From NCBI GenBank assembly GCA_037968495.1, contig JBBKVP010000006.1, positions 1-18,794 of the forward strand: a stretch of 18,794 bases of DNA. The letters run 5' to 3'. Origin of the DNA: Aestuarierythrobacter sp037968495 (GTDB lineage Bacteria; Pseudomonadota; Alphaproteobacteria; Sphingomonadales; Sphingomonadaceae). Shown here piece after piece: positions 8,301 to 15,369 of the stretch. The position numbers and the translations under genes are program-made. Position 1 is the first letter of the stretch. The number at the start of each line of letters is the position of its first letter. Under the pieces are notes generated by a model. It saw nothing but the letters and a program-made list of their open reading frames with translations. It was not told the origin of the DNA and made no database searches.

Positions 8301-8852
8301 ATGAGTGGTGGTTTTGGACGTAAGGGACTGGCCGATGGCGCCTTCGCACCCACTCCGCAAACCGGCGTTGGCCAGGCATCGCGTCAGCCTTCGTCTACGC
8401 CATCCTCAATCGCCGAATCCGGAGCAATGGCTGACAAACGCCGGGCCTTCTTGGCTTCCGAACGGCTGCGCCAGCAGGAAGAGGCGATTGCAGCAGAGCG
8501 CATGCCCGAGCGCCCGCGTCAGGAAGTTGGCCTCAGCGATTATGCCGAAACCTCTCAGGGGCGGGTCGGCAACGTCGTTCCCGAACGCAGGCTAGCTATG
8601 GCTTATGTGCTTTGGTTTATTCTCGGAAATTTGTCTGCTCACCGCTTCTATCTGGGCCGGATGCAATCGGGGGCGGCTCAGGTTGGATTGCTCTTTTTCA
8701 GCATATTGGTGATCTTCACCGCGTCGCCGATCGTCGGCGGCGTCGCCCTACTCGTGTGGGCCCTCTGGCTTTTGGGTGATGTGTTCTTCATCCACAAAAT
8801 CCACCGTAGATATTGGGTGCGGGAATACTCGGTGGGAGCGATCTTTAGCTAG
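8301..8852 (+). CDS. TM2-domain membrane protein
   Basis: The 183-residue protein has a polar, Pro/Ser/Gln/Glu-rich N-terminal region of about 95 residues, likely disordered or partly coiled. Then comes a TM2 domain: a first hydrophobic helix (AYVLWFILGN), the signature SAHRFYLGR at 112-120, and a long second hydrophobic stretch (about 127-160). TM2 domains are paired membrane helices of poorly known role in bacteria. It ends with a basic tail (HKIHRRYW). The start codon follows TGAGGGAACG, a good ribosome binding site. It is divergent from the helicase across about 160 nt that show no convincing promoter pair. A strong hairpin follows the stop by 20 nt. Function unknown. Confidence 0.85.
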   Translation: MSGGFGRKGLADGAFAPTPQTGVGQASRQPSSTPSSIAESGAMADKRRAFLASERLRQQEEAIAAERMPERPRQEVGLSDYAETSQGRVGNVVPERRLAMAYVLWFILGNLSAHRFYLGRMQSGAAQVGLLFFSILVIFTASPIVGGVALLVWALWLLGDVFFIHKIHRRYWVREYSVGAIFS

Positions 8853-8872
8853 ACCGACCTCGCGCTGTCCTA

Positions 8873-8904
8873 CATCTGTGACACCTATTATGGTGACACA
8901 GATG
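8873..8904. repeat. 13-bp imperfect inverted repeat / hairpin after the TM2 gene
   Basis: CATCTGTGACACC (8873-8885) pairs with GGTGACACAGATG (8892-8904) with one mismatch (A against A) and a TATTAT loop. It starts 20 nt after the TM2 stop. No T-run follows, so it is at best an atypical terminator; a binding site for a dimeric regulator is equally possible. Each arm contains GTGACAC. Confidence 0.65.
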
Positions 8905-8948
8905 AGACCCGCCCATCCCAAAGCCACTGCCATTCTGTTCATGAGCCC

Positions 8949-8964
8949 AACTGCAAATGCAGTT
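8949..8964. repeat. perfect 7-bp inverted repeat upstream of lysK
   Basis: AACTGCA, a two-base AA centre, then TGCAGTT. The short spacer makes an operator more likely than an RNA hairpin. It lies in the same noncoding stretch as the 8873 hairpin and the 9019 palindrome. Confidence 0.5.
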
Positions 8965-9018
8965 CTTGGAAGATCACAGGTGAATTTCCGAAATGGTGAG
9001 TTGCTATCCGTAAAAAAT

Positions 9019-9030
9019 GCCAAATTTGGC
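9019..9030. repeat. perfect 12-bp palindrome upstream of lysK
   Basis: GCCAAATTTGGC is a full palindrome with an AT core and GC ends, about 100 nt before the lysK start. The form is that of a site for a dimeric DNA-binding protein. A second, shorter palindrome (ACAGCTGT, 9050-9057) follows. Confidence 0.45.
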
Positions 9031-9132
9031 GGAAGGTCACAGTTACTTCACAGCTGTTCCGCGTGACGCAGTTTGGCCGCTCCGGTAGCTTCGCACTTGC
9101 AACATGGCGGGCAAGCAGCAAAGGCTTCGCGC

Positions 9133-10749
9133 ATGACTGAAAATGCAAACCGCTCATCGCTTCAAGAAGCAGCAGCAAACTCCAAGGCATGGCCTTTTCT
9201 GGAGGCTCAACGGCTGGTCAAACGGTACCGCGATGGCAAACCCGGTGGCGCGCCGATTCTTTTCGAAACCGGATACGGCCCGTCAGGCCTGCCGCACATC
9301 GGCACCTTCCAGGAAGTGCTGCGGACCACGTTCGTGCGCCGCGCCTATGAAGCGCTGACGGGCGAGCAAACCCGGCTGGTCGCATTCAGCGATGATATGG
9401 ACGGTTTGCGCAAAGTGCCGACAAATTTGCCCAATCAGGCGATGCTGGCGGAGCATATCGGCGAGCCGCTCAGCCGTATTCCCGACCCGTTCGAGAAGTT
9501 CGAGAGTTTCGCTGCGCATAATAATGCGATGCTGCGCGAGTTCCTCGACCGCTTCGGTTTCGAGTATGAATTTATCGCCGCGTCGGACCGCTACAACACC
9601 GGCCAATTCGACGAAGCTTTGAAGAATGTCCTCGCGCATAATCAGGACATTCTCGACATCATGTTGCCGACTTTGCGGGCAGAGCGGGCGGCGACCTACT
9701 CACCGATCATGCCCATCTCGCCGACCACCGGCGCGGTATTGCAGGTTCCGGTTGAGGTCATCGATGCCGCTGCGGGGACAATCCGCTTCACTGATGAAAA
9801 CGGTAGCGTGATCGAGCAATCTGCGCTGGGCGGCCAGGCCAAGCTGCAATGGAAGGTTGATTTCGCGATGCGCTGGGTCGCGCTTGGCGTCGATTATGAA
9901 ATGTACGGCAAGGATCTGACCGACACCGGTGTGCAATCGGGCAAGATTGCCAAGGTGCTAGGTGGGCGCAAGCCGGAAGGGCTGATTTACGAGCTGTTCC
10001 TCGACGCCAATGGCGAGAAGATTTCCAAGTCCAAGGGCAATGGCCTGACGATCGAAGAATGGCTGCAATATGGCAGCGAGGAATCGCTCGGCTTTTACAT
10101 TTTCCCCAATCCCAAGAGCGCCAAGCAGCTGCATCCCGGTGTGATTCCGCGTGCGGTGGATGATTATTGGCAGTTCCGCGAACGGCTGGCCGAACAGCCG
10201 CTTGATAAGCAGCTAGGCAATCCGGCGTGGCATTTGCTGCGCGCGAATGGTGCGCCCGAGGGTCCTGATGCGCCGGGTGAGGGTGATACGCTTCCCGTTA
10301 GCTACGGATTGCTGCTTAACCTTGCGAGCGTATTAGGCGCAGAAGCTACGAGCGAAAATGTCGCGGAGTATCTGGCGAATTATGTCGGCGAGCCGGTCGA
10401 AAGCGCCGAGCTCAACCAGCTCATCGATGCGGCGGTAAATTATACCCGCGATTTCATCGTACCGACGCTTAACAAGCGGGCGCCGACTGATAGCGAAGCC
10501 GCTGCACTTCGGGCACTGGACGCCGAATTGGCCACCGCTAATGCGCAGACATCCGCCGAGGATTTGCAAACCAAAGTTTATGAGATCGGCAAGGACGAGC
10601 AATTCGGCTTCGAGAATTTACGCGACTGGTTCAGGGCGCTTTACGAGACGTTGCTTGGCAGTTCGCAAGGGCCGCGTATGGGTAGCTTCATTGCGCTCTA
10701 CGGAATTGAAAATACGCGTAAATTGATCTCTTACGCGCTGCAGCGTTAA
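9133..10749 (+). CDS. lysK: Class I lysine--tRNA ligase
   Basis: This enzyme charges tRNA-Lys with lysine. It belongs to the class I (archaeal-type) LysRS found in many alphaproteobacteria, not the class II LysS of most bacteria. The 538-residue protein shows the class I signatures: GPSGLPHIGTF (the HIGH motif, residues 55-58 as HIGT) and GEKISKSKGNG (the KMSKS motif, residues 296-300). A C-terminal helical anticodon-binding region follows. I chose the ATG at 9133, with AAGG about 10 nt upstream; an upstream in-frame TTG at 9073 is unlikely. The LOV kinase gene starts 11 nt after the stop, so the two are probably one transcript. Confidence 0.95.
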   Translation: MTENANRSSLQEAAANSKAWPFLEAQRLVKRYRDGKPGGAPILFETGYGPSGLPHIGTFQEVLRTTFVRRAYEALTGEQTRLVAFSDDMDGLRKVPTNLPNQAMLAEHIGEPLSRIPDPFEKFESFAAHNNAMLREFLDRFGFEYEFIAASDRYNTGQFDEALKNVLAHNQDILDIMLPTLRAERAATYSPIMPISPTTGAVLQVPVEVIDAAAGTIRFTDENGSVIEQSALGGQAKLQWKVDFAMRWVALGVDYEMYGKDLTDTGVQSGKIAKVLGGRKPEGLIYELFLDANGEKISKSKGNGLTIEEWLQYGSEESLGFYIFPNPKSAKQLHPGVIPRAVDDYWQFRERLAEQPLDKQLGNPAWHLLRANGAPEGPDAPGEGDTLPVSYGLLLNLASVLGAEATSENVAEYLANYVGEPVESAELNQLIDAAVNYTRDFIVPTLNKRAPTDSEAAALRALDAELATANAQTSAEDLQTKVYEIGKDEQFGFENLRDWFRALYETLLGSSQGPRMGSFIALYGIENTRKLISYALQR

Positions 10750-10760
10750 GGGATACCGAA

Positions 10761-11876
10761 ATGGGCGACGAAAGCGTACCGGTCAAAAAGGAGCCAGACG
10801 AGCAGGCTCACCGGGAAATCGACCAGCGCGACGTCGATAATTCGACTAATCCAACGCCTGCTGAACTGCGTATCAGCGCTGCTGAACTCTTCATGCAGGC
10901 CACCGAACAAACGCGGATGGCGCTGTGCATTTCGGACCCTTTCGAGCCCGGTGTTCCGATGGTTTATGTCAACGAAGCGTTCGTCGAGCTAACCGGTTAC
11001 CAGCGCGAGGACGTAATTGGAAAAAACTGCCGTCTTTTGCAGGGTGAAGAAACTCAGCAATCGGCCATCAACAAAATTCGCGCTGCCCTGGATGTGCGCG
11101 AAGTGGTGGTGGTCGACATACTCAACTACCGCAAGGATGGCACTCCGTTCTGGAACGCGCTGCATGTCGGGCCTATTTTCAACGATGATGGCGAGTTGGC
11201 GTATTTCTACGGCTCGCAGTGGGACATTACCGACCTGCTGGTCGAGCGGGAGCGCAACTTGCGGCAGAAACATGTGGCCGAAGAACTGCAGCACCGGACG
11301 GATAATCTGTTCGGCGTGATCGGTGCGATTGTCCGGCTGACTGCGCGGGGCGAGACCGATGCTGATGTTTTGGCCGACAAGATTAGCGACCGCCTGCAAG
11401 CGCTTGCGGTAGCGCACCGCGCGTCGGTCGCGTCCTCCAACGGTGGCGGCAGCGAGACAGATCTGGATACTTTGGCGCGCCAGATTTTAGCCCCTTATCG
11501 CGGCACTGGTACAGACCGATTGGAGTTTGTCGGTGATCCGATTTCTTTACCGCCGTCATGGATCACACCGCTCGGTCTGACGCTGCACGAACTTGCAACC
11601 AATGCGATCAAATATGGCGCGCTCAGTTCGCCCGATGGTCAGGTGTGTATCGACTGGTCTCTCAAAGATGAGGAGCTGGTAATCTGCTGGATCGAAAATG
11701 GCGGCCCGAAAGTGGAGCTTGTAGGCGGTAAACCAGCGGTACAAGGCGGTGGCACTGGTTCACGGTTGCTTGAAGGAATGTTGCGAGGTCTAGATGGCCG
11801 GATCGAGCAAACTTTCGATGAAGACGGACTTCAGGCCCACATCTATTTACCGCGACCCGACGCCGACCAAAGCTAG
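10761..11876 (+). CDS. LOV-domain HWE-family sensor histidine kinase (blue light)
   Basis: The 371-residue soluble protein has a flexible N-terminus (1-40), a LOV-type PAS domain (about 45-158) and an HWE-family kinase core. The LOV core is GKNCRLLQG, with Cys90 as the residue that forms the flavin adduct in blue light; Asn122, Asn132 and Gln153 fit the flavin contacts. The phospho-accepting His178 lies in ELQHRTDNLFGVI. The HWE ATPase motifs are HELATNAIKYGALS (His276, Glu277, Asn281) and WIE (310-312). There are no membrane segments. Size and layout match the LOV kinases EL346 and EL368 described from Erythrobacter litoralis. An AAGGGA ribosome site lies before the ATG. No response regulator is in the window. 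The stop overlaps the convergent oxygenase stop (CTAG). Confidence 0.93.
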   Translation: MGDESVPVKKEPDEQAHREIDQRDVDNSTNPTPAELRISAAELFMQATEQTRMALCISDPFEPGVPMVYVNEAFVELTGYQREDVIGKNCRLLQGEETQQSAINKIRAALDVREVVVVDILNYRKDGTPFWNALHVGPIFNDDGELAYFYGSQWDITDLLVERERNLRQKHVAEELQHRTDNLFGVIGAIVRLTARGETDADVLADKISDRLQALAVAHRASVASSNGGGSETDLDTLARQILAPYRGTGTDRLEFVGDPISLPPSWITPLGLTLHELATNAIKYGALSSPDGQVCIDWSLKDEELVICWIENGGPKVELVGGKPAVQGGGTGSRLLEGMLRGLDGRIEQTFDEDGLQAHIYLPRPDADQS

Positions 11877-12565
11877 GCCCGATTGCCCCACGGGCGGGTG
11901 CGGTACCATTTGGTGAAAATGTATTTTGTGCCGGCCACCACCGGAGTTCCGGCATGCATTGTCATTTCATTGGGTACGCCATGCGGGTCCGCATTGTTCC
12001 AGATCAGCAGGACGCCCGGTTTTGGTTCAACCGAGAGGCCTAACTTTGTGAAGAATGTATCGCCGCCTTCTTCGACTTCATTCAGGAACGCCATCGTCGT
12101 CCAACTGCGCTGGCCGCCATTGTCCTTTTCGGACTTCCAGTATTTTTCTTTCCACCAAAACCAGTCGCAATGTTCCTTGAACTCCTGACCCGGCAGATAG
12201 CGTTGGCCCTGAATCGTCTCGCCCCAGGTTGTTTCCATGCCCATCAAATCATCGATCCGGCGTTCAATCCCCATCACAAAGGGATCATACATATCGATAT
12301 CACCGGAATAGCTGGTGCGGTTTTTTTCGACATATGCGCCATCGAATGTGTCACTGGGCCGTGCGACCGTGTCGATCATCGTCATCAATTTCGTGCATTC
12401 GCTCGGGCTGATGAAGTCGCCCACTGCGAAGATTTCCGCCTGTTCATTGGGCAGCTGATAAACCTGCGGATCAGCCAGCAACCGCTTGCGCACGGCATTG
12501 CCCACGCGCTTTAGAGCGTCGCGATCAGGAACGGTTTCTGCCGGTTTGATTGAAGTCGCTTCCAT
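11873..12565 (-). CDS. Prolyl-4-hydroxylase-like 2OG-Fe(II) oxygenase
   Basis: A 230-residue iron- and 2-oxoglutarate-dependent dioxygenase of the P4Hc type. The iron ligands are His132 and Asp134 in EHCDWFW, and His204 in MTMHAGTPV. Lys214 in GTKYIFTKWYR is placed to bind the 2-oxoglutarate carboxylate, and the strand GVLLIWNNADPHG precedes the distal histidine as usual. The family hydroxylates prolyl residues or small substrates; the target here is unknown. No signal peptide is seen, so it is probably cytosolic. The start ATG at 12565 has only a weak ribosome site. The gene converges on the LOV kinase, sharing 4 nt at the stops, and is divergent from cytochrome b561. Confidence 0.88.
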   Translation of the reverse strand: MEATSIKPAETVPDRDALKRVGNAVRKRLLADPQVYQLPNEQAEIFAVGDFISPSECTKLMTMIDTVARPSDTFDGAYVEKNRTSYSGDIDMYDPFVMGIERRIDDLMGMETTWGETIQGQRYLPGQEFKEHCDWFWWKEKYWKSEKDNGGQRSWTTMAFLNEVEEGGDTFFTKLGLSVEPKPGVLLIWNNADPHGVPNEMTMHAGTPVVAGTKYIFTKWYRTRPWGNRA

Positions 12566-12621
12566 AGGCCAGATACTATCACCGCCGCCGCTGGCAGCAA
12601 GAGCTCAAACGATGGGCAGGC

Positions 12622-12649
12622 TTGCGAATATATCAAGCTGCGTTAGAAC
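12622..12649 (+). promoter_or_regulatory. possible promoter of the cytochrome b561 gene
   Basis: TTGCGA (12622-12627) and TAGAAC (12644-12649) are 16 nt apart. The ATG at 12658 would then lie almost at the transcription start, giving a leaderless or very short-leader mRNA. That agrees with the lack of a clear ribosome site. Confidence 0.3.
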
Positions 12650-12657
12650 TTCGCGGT

Positions 12658-13224
12658 ATGAGCAGTCTAAACACAGGAGCGGCCGCGCGCCGCTATTCGA
12701 CCGGAGCAATGCTTTTCCACTGGATCATTGCTATTGCGGTGATTGTAAATTGGCGAATCGCGGAGGCAGCGGAACACGCATCGAAGGCGGAAGCCGGGGC
12801 GATCTTGGTGAACCATAAGGCTCTGGGGATCACAATCTTGCTGCTGACATTGGGGCGGCTCGCATGGCGCCTGACTCATAAAGTGCCGCCGATGCCCACC
12901 AATCATGCCCATTGGGAGAAGGTGCTGGCGCGCACGGTGCATATCATCTTCTATGTTTTGCTGATCGGGCTTCCTATCGGCGGCTGGCTCGCGAGCTCCT
13001 ATTTCGGCAAGGGCGTGGATGTCTGGGGCGTCTTTACCTTGCCTGCTCTGCCCGTCGGTAAAGATGCCGCCATTGGCAAGGCCATCTTCGGTTTGCACGG
13101 AACAGGTGGCGAGATATTTATCTATCTGATCGCTCTCCATATCCTCGGCGCTTTGAAACATACGTTTTTCAATAAGGACGGCACGCTTTGGCGGATGCTG
13201 CCATTCGGTACGCCTAAGGACTAA
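12658..13224 (+). CDS. Cytochrome b561 (CybB-type)
   Basis: A 188-residue integral membrane di-heme cytochrome that moves electrons within the inner membrane, typically between the quinone pool and an unknown or superoxide partner. Four hydrophobic helices are visible. Likely heme ligands are His21 (MLFHW), His53 (VNHKALG), His147 (GLHGTGG) and His161 (ALHILGALKH). The spacings 21-53 and 147-161 equal those of the E. coli CybB ligands. I chose the ATG at 12658 because SSLNTGAAARRYSTGAMLFHW fits the family start; an upstream TTG is in frame. It is followed by a strong terminator, so it is a single-gene unit. Confidence 0.9.
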   Translation: MSSLNTGAAARRYSTGAMLFHWIIAIAVIVNWRIAEAAEHASKAEAGAILVNHKALGITILLLTLGRLAWRLTHKVPPMPTNHAHWEKVLARTVHIIFYVLLIGLPIGGWLASSYFGKGVDVWGVFTLPALPVGKDAAIGKAIFGLHGTGGEIFIYLIALHILGALKHTFFNKDGTLWRMLPFGTPKD

Positions 13225-13252
13225 TCGCGCGCCGTACATGATGACCCAAAGT

Positions 13253-13290
13253 AGACCCCCGCCAGTTACCTGACGGGGGTCTCTTTATTT
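13253..13290 (+). terminator. intrinsic terminator after cytochrome b561
   Basis: A 9-bp GC-rich stem (AGACCCCCG at 13253-13261 with CGGGGGTCT at 13274-13282) has a loop that can pair further (CAG/CTG). CTTTATTT follows. It lies 28 nt after the b561 stop. Its position between convergent genes means it could also stop transcripts from the RcnB-like gene, though the tail on that side is less T-rich. Confidence 0.85.
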
Positions 13291-13328
13291 CAGCGGTCCA
13301 CTCTTCCGCTGAAAGCGTAACATTGGCC

Positions 13329-14315
13329 TTACCAGAAGAAATCGTAGATCACGTCGACCACTTCGCCGGTATAAGTGTCCACCAGCATTACATCGTCATA
13401 GTAGCGAACCCACTGGTAATCACCGTAGACTGCGGGGAGACGATAGCGCCACGGATCATTAATCCGGTAGCGGCTGCCGAAGAAAACGTTGTCGAGATAG
13501 ACCCCGATGCTGAACCGGCTGTAGCGATAGTTCCGGTATGGTGCATAGTAGCGGCCTAGACGGTACGTGCTGCGGTTATAACGACGGTGGTTGTTCCAGT
13601 TATAACGGTTGTTGTTCCTCCACCGCTTCCGGTCCCACCGGCGCTGGTCGCGGCGTGCTTCACGGCGATTTTCGGCGTGGTGGTTCTGGCGATAATCGCG
13701 GCGGTTTTCAGCGCGTCCATTACGGCGTGCGGCTTCGCGAATGTCTCGGCGGTTATCCGCGCGGGTGCTGTCATTCCTGTAGGAACGATTGCGCTCGCGA
13801 TTCGAGTAAGTGCTGTTCCGATCTGTCCGGGTCGGAGTCCCACTATTCCGGATAGTGTCCGCACGGCGTTCACCGCGGCGGTCAATCTGGTTTGCACGGC
13901 GCTCGCTTGAACGATCCACACGCGTCGCCGCACGGTCGTTGCCGCGGTTGCGAAGCTGCTGAGCCCGCTGGTCACCCTGCCGCTCGACACGAGTTGCGGT
14001 GCGTTCAGTGCGGCGCTCCACCCGGTTAGCACGCTGCTGGCGTTCTGCCGGGCGTTCTGCCCGCTGCTGAGTGCGAGCTTGCGTGCGTTCGGCACGGCGC
14101 TCGGTGCGCTGTGGGCGTGCTTCGCTGCGGCTACTGTTTGACCGGGTCGCGCGGCGCTCGGAACGGCGTTCCTGTTTGGCGGAACGGTCCTGCTTATCGC
14201 GCATCTCGGCGGCAGCGGATTCCGCGGCTTCGGCCTGTGCAGGCATTGCTGCAAAGGTAAGTGCGGCGGCAAGTGCTGCCATTCCGCTCGACCTCAAAAG
14301 TTTCTTAATATCCAT
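13329..14315 (-). CDS. Exported arginine-rich protein with C-terminal RcnB-like domain
   Basis: The 328-residue protein begins with a signal peptide (MDIKKLLRSSGMAALAAALT then FAAMPAQAEA, cleavage near 28-30). Residues 31-270 are about 30% arginine (about 70 Arg, only 3 Lys), with Asn, Gln, Glu and Ala. A 23-residue unit is repeated in tandem (107-129 and 130-152, about half identical). The C-terminal part (about 265-328) contains NDPWRYRLPAVYGDYQWVRY, then DVMLVDTYTGEVVDVIYDFFW. This matches the RcnB domain of periplasmic proteins; E. coli RcnB takes part in nickel/cobalt homeostasis. I see no cysteine or obvious metal site, so a metal role is not shown. GGAG lies about 10 nt before the ATG. 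Stand-alone gene. Confidence 0.82.
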   Translation of the reverse strand: MDIKKLLRSSGMAALAAALTFAAMPAQAEAAESAAAEMRDKQDRSAKQERRSERRATRSNSSRSEARPQRTERRAERTQARTQQRAERPAERQQRANRVERRTERTATRVERQGDQRAQQLRNRGNDRAATRVDRSSERRANQIDRRGERRADTIRNSGTPTRTDRNSTYSNRERNRSYRNDSTRADNRRDIREAARRNGRAENRRDYRQNHHAENRREARRDQRRWDRKRWRNNNRYNWNNHRRYNRSTYRLGRYYAPYRNYRYSRFSIGVYLDNVFFGSRYRINDPWRYRLPAVYGDYQWVRYYDDVMLVDTYTGEVVDVIYDFFW

Positions 14316-14379
14316 GACGGATCTCCATTTACCCCTGCCGCTTGCACCAGCGACTTTTCAAGTGATAAAAGTGTTCTAG

Positions 14380-14408
14380 TTCATATTCGCTGACCTAAAG
14401 CTGAACAA
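14380..14408 (-). promoter_or_regulatory. possible promoter of the RcnB-like gene
   Basis: On the minus strand TTGTTC (14408-14403) and TATGAA (14385-14380) are 17 nt apart, about 65 nt before the start codon at 14315. The -35 element overlaps one arm of the CTGAACA/TGTTCAG inverted repeat. Match by eye only. Confidence 0.3.
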
Positions 14409-14429
14409 AGTGTAAAGGCTTCTGTTCAG
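14401..14429. repeat. 7-bp inverted repeat in the RcnB-like / flavoprotein divergent gap
   Basis: CTGAACA (14401-14407) and TGTTCAG (14423-14429) are perfect inverse copies, with 15 nt between. They lie midway in the 206-nt gap between the divergent genes. The position suits an operator acting on either gene, but no regulator is known. Confidence 0.4.
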
Positions 14430-14521
14430 GTTATATCACGGTTTTCTGAATATTCGGATGCAATGACCATGCGACTCGCTCCCCCCTTGTTCATTGAGCC
14501 ACTTTGCCGCAGGTGAGTTAG

Positions 14522-15100
14522 ATGGACACATTGATTGACGTATTGGCTGACGTAAAGGCCCGCCTGTGGACTGCCGCGAATAGCCGCAAGTCCGCGATGC
14601 ATACACCTGTGGTCGGAACGGCGGATGGAGACCTGCGGATCATGGTGCTGCGCGAGTTCGATAAGGATACTAACACGCTCCGTTTCCACACCGATGCGCG
14701 CAGTCCGAAGGTGGCAGCGATAGAGGCCAACCAGCGCGTCGGCGTGCTGTTCTATGATAAAGAGGCCAAGGTCCAGATCAGGTGCCGCGGGGCAGGGCGG
14801 ATTGAGCGCAACGGACCGGTGGCCGATGCGGCGTGGGCAGCAAGCGACAATTTCGCGCGCCGCTGCTATCTGGGAACGGGACCGGGTGAGGAATGGAACG
14901 CGCCGACCAGCGGACTCCCAAAACGCTTCGAGGGCGTGGAGCCGGATGATGCCGAGCTGATCCCGGCAAGACCCAACTTTGCCGTTCTGCTGGTTCAGAT
15001 TGAAGAGGCCGACTGGTTCAGCCTTGCCCACACAGGCCACCGCCGTGCGCTGTTCGATATGGCGGCCGGAGACGAACAGGGCCGCTGGATTTCGCCGTAA
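14522..15100 (+). CDS. Pyridoxamine 5'-phosphate oxidase-like FMN-binding protein
   Basis: A 192-residue protein with the split beta-barrel of the PNPOx-like flavoprotein family. The central stretch RIMVLREFDKDTNTLRFHTD followed by ARSPKVAAIEAN (39-70) is the FMN-phosphate binding part, with R-S-x-K as in the family. It is followed by VGVLFYDKEAKVQIRCRGAG. The C-terminus (HRRALFDM, then GRWISP) resembles the end of the pyridoxine-oxidase-related subgroup. True PNPOx has more substrate-binding residues in its C-terminal part, so I call it only a family member; the reaction is unknown. AGGTGAG lies just before the ATG. It is divergent from the RcnB-like gene, with no partner downstream. Confidence 0.85.
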   Translation: MDTLIDVLADVKARLWTAANSRKSAMHTPVVGTADGDLRIMVLREFDKDTNTLRFHTDARSPKVAAIEANQRVGVLFYDKEAKVQIRCRGAGRIERNGPVADAAWAASDNFARRCYLGTGPGEEWNAPTSGLPKRFEGVEPDDAELIPARPNFAVLLVQIEEADWFSLAHTGHRRALFDMAAGDEQGRWISP

Positions 15101-15114
15101 ACGGCCGCGATAGG

Positions 15115-15130
15115 GTGACACAAGTGACAC
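15115..15130 (+). repeat. direct repeat of GTGACAC
   Basis: GTGACAC at 15115-15121 and again at 15124-15130, with AA between. With its flanks the pair also forms an interrupted palindrome (GGGTG ... CACCC, 15113-15132). The same heptamer is paired at 8878-8884 and 8893-8899. Confidence 0.5.
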
Positions 15131-15291
15131 CCCGCAGCCCTGACGAAAATGCAGATTAGCTAATTTTATTATGTGGTTACGCTCTATACTGTGAAGCGGA
15201 CAGATTCTGGCGGAGCGCGACAACGCTGATCTAATAGCGGGCCGCTGTTGCGAAGAATGCGCGCCAGGATGGCGCGTCTCTGAGGTAGGGA

Positions 15292-15369
15292 GAGTGGTGT
15301 TCGCAGCAAGTCGCATGGTGAGTGCTTAATGGTTCCGCCGCGATTAGGAAAAGAGTTTAAACACCACTC
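15292..15369. repeat. perfect 10-bp inverted repeat enclosing 58 nt
   Basis: GAGTGGTGTT (15292-15301) and AACACCACTC (15360-15369) are exact inverse copies. The right arm ends at the first base of the REP-like palindrome. The enclosed 58 nt show no reading frame or motif I recognise. Confidence 0.6.

Noticed and set aside
8142..8360. In-frame N-terminal extension of the helicase by up to 73 residues
   Set aside because: The added residues look non-native (Cys- and Arg-rich), would overlap the divergent TM2 gene, and precede the family-like N-terminus at 8141.
8748..9023. Minus-strand open frame with an internal start MNRMAVALGWAGLICVTII
   Set aside because: The hydrophobic start is suggestive of a small membrane protein, but the frame runs antisense into the TM2 gene, has no clear ribosome site, and matches no family I know.
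8902..9066. Plus-strand 54-codon open frame starting MRPAHPKATAILFM
   Set aside because: No ribosome site and no recognisable family; it is made largely of the inverted repeats in this gap.
12348..12354. Another GTGTCAC heptamer
   Set aside because: Single copy inside the oxygenase coding sequence, unpaired; treated as chance.
13556..14272. A 238-residue open frame on the minus strand and hydrophobic frames on the plus strand (e.g. 13587-13910) inside the RcnB-like gene
   Set aside because: They are by-products of the repeated arginine codons. The 13329-14315 frame has a signal peptide, a ribosome site and a recognisable C-terminal domain; these have none.
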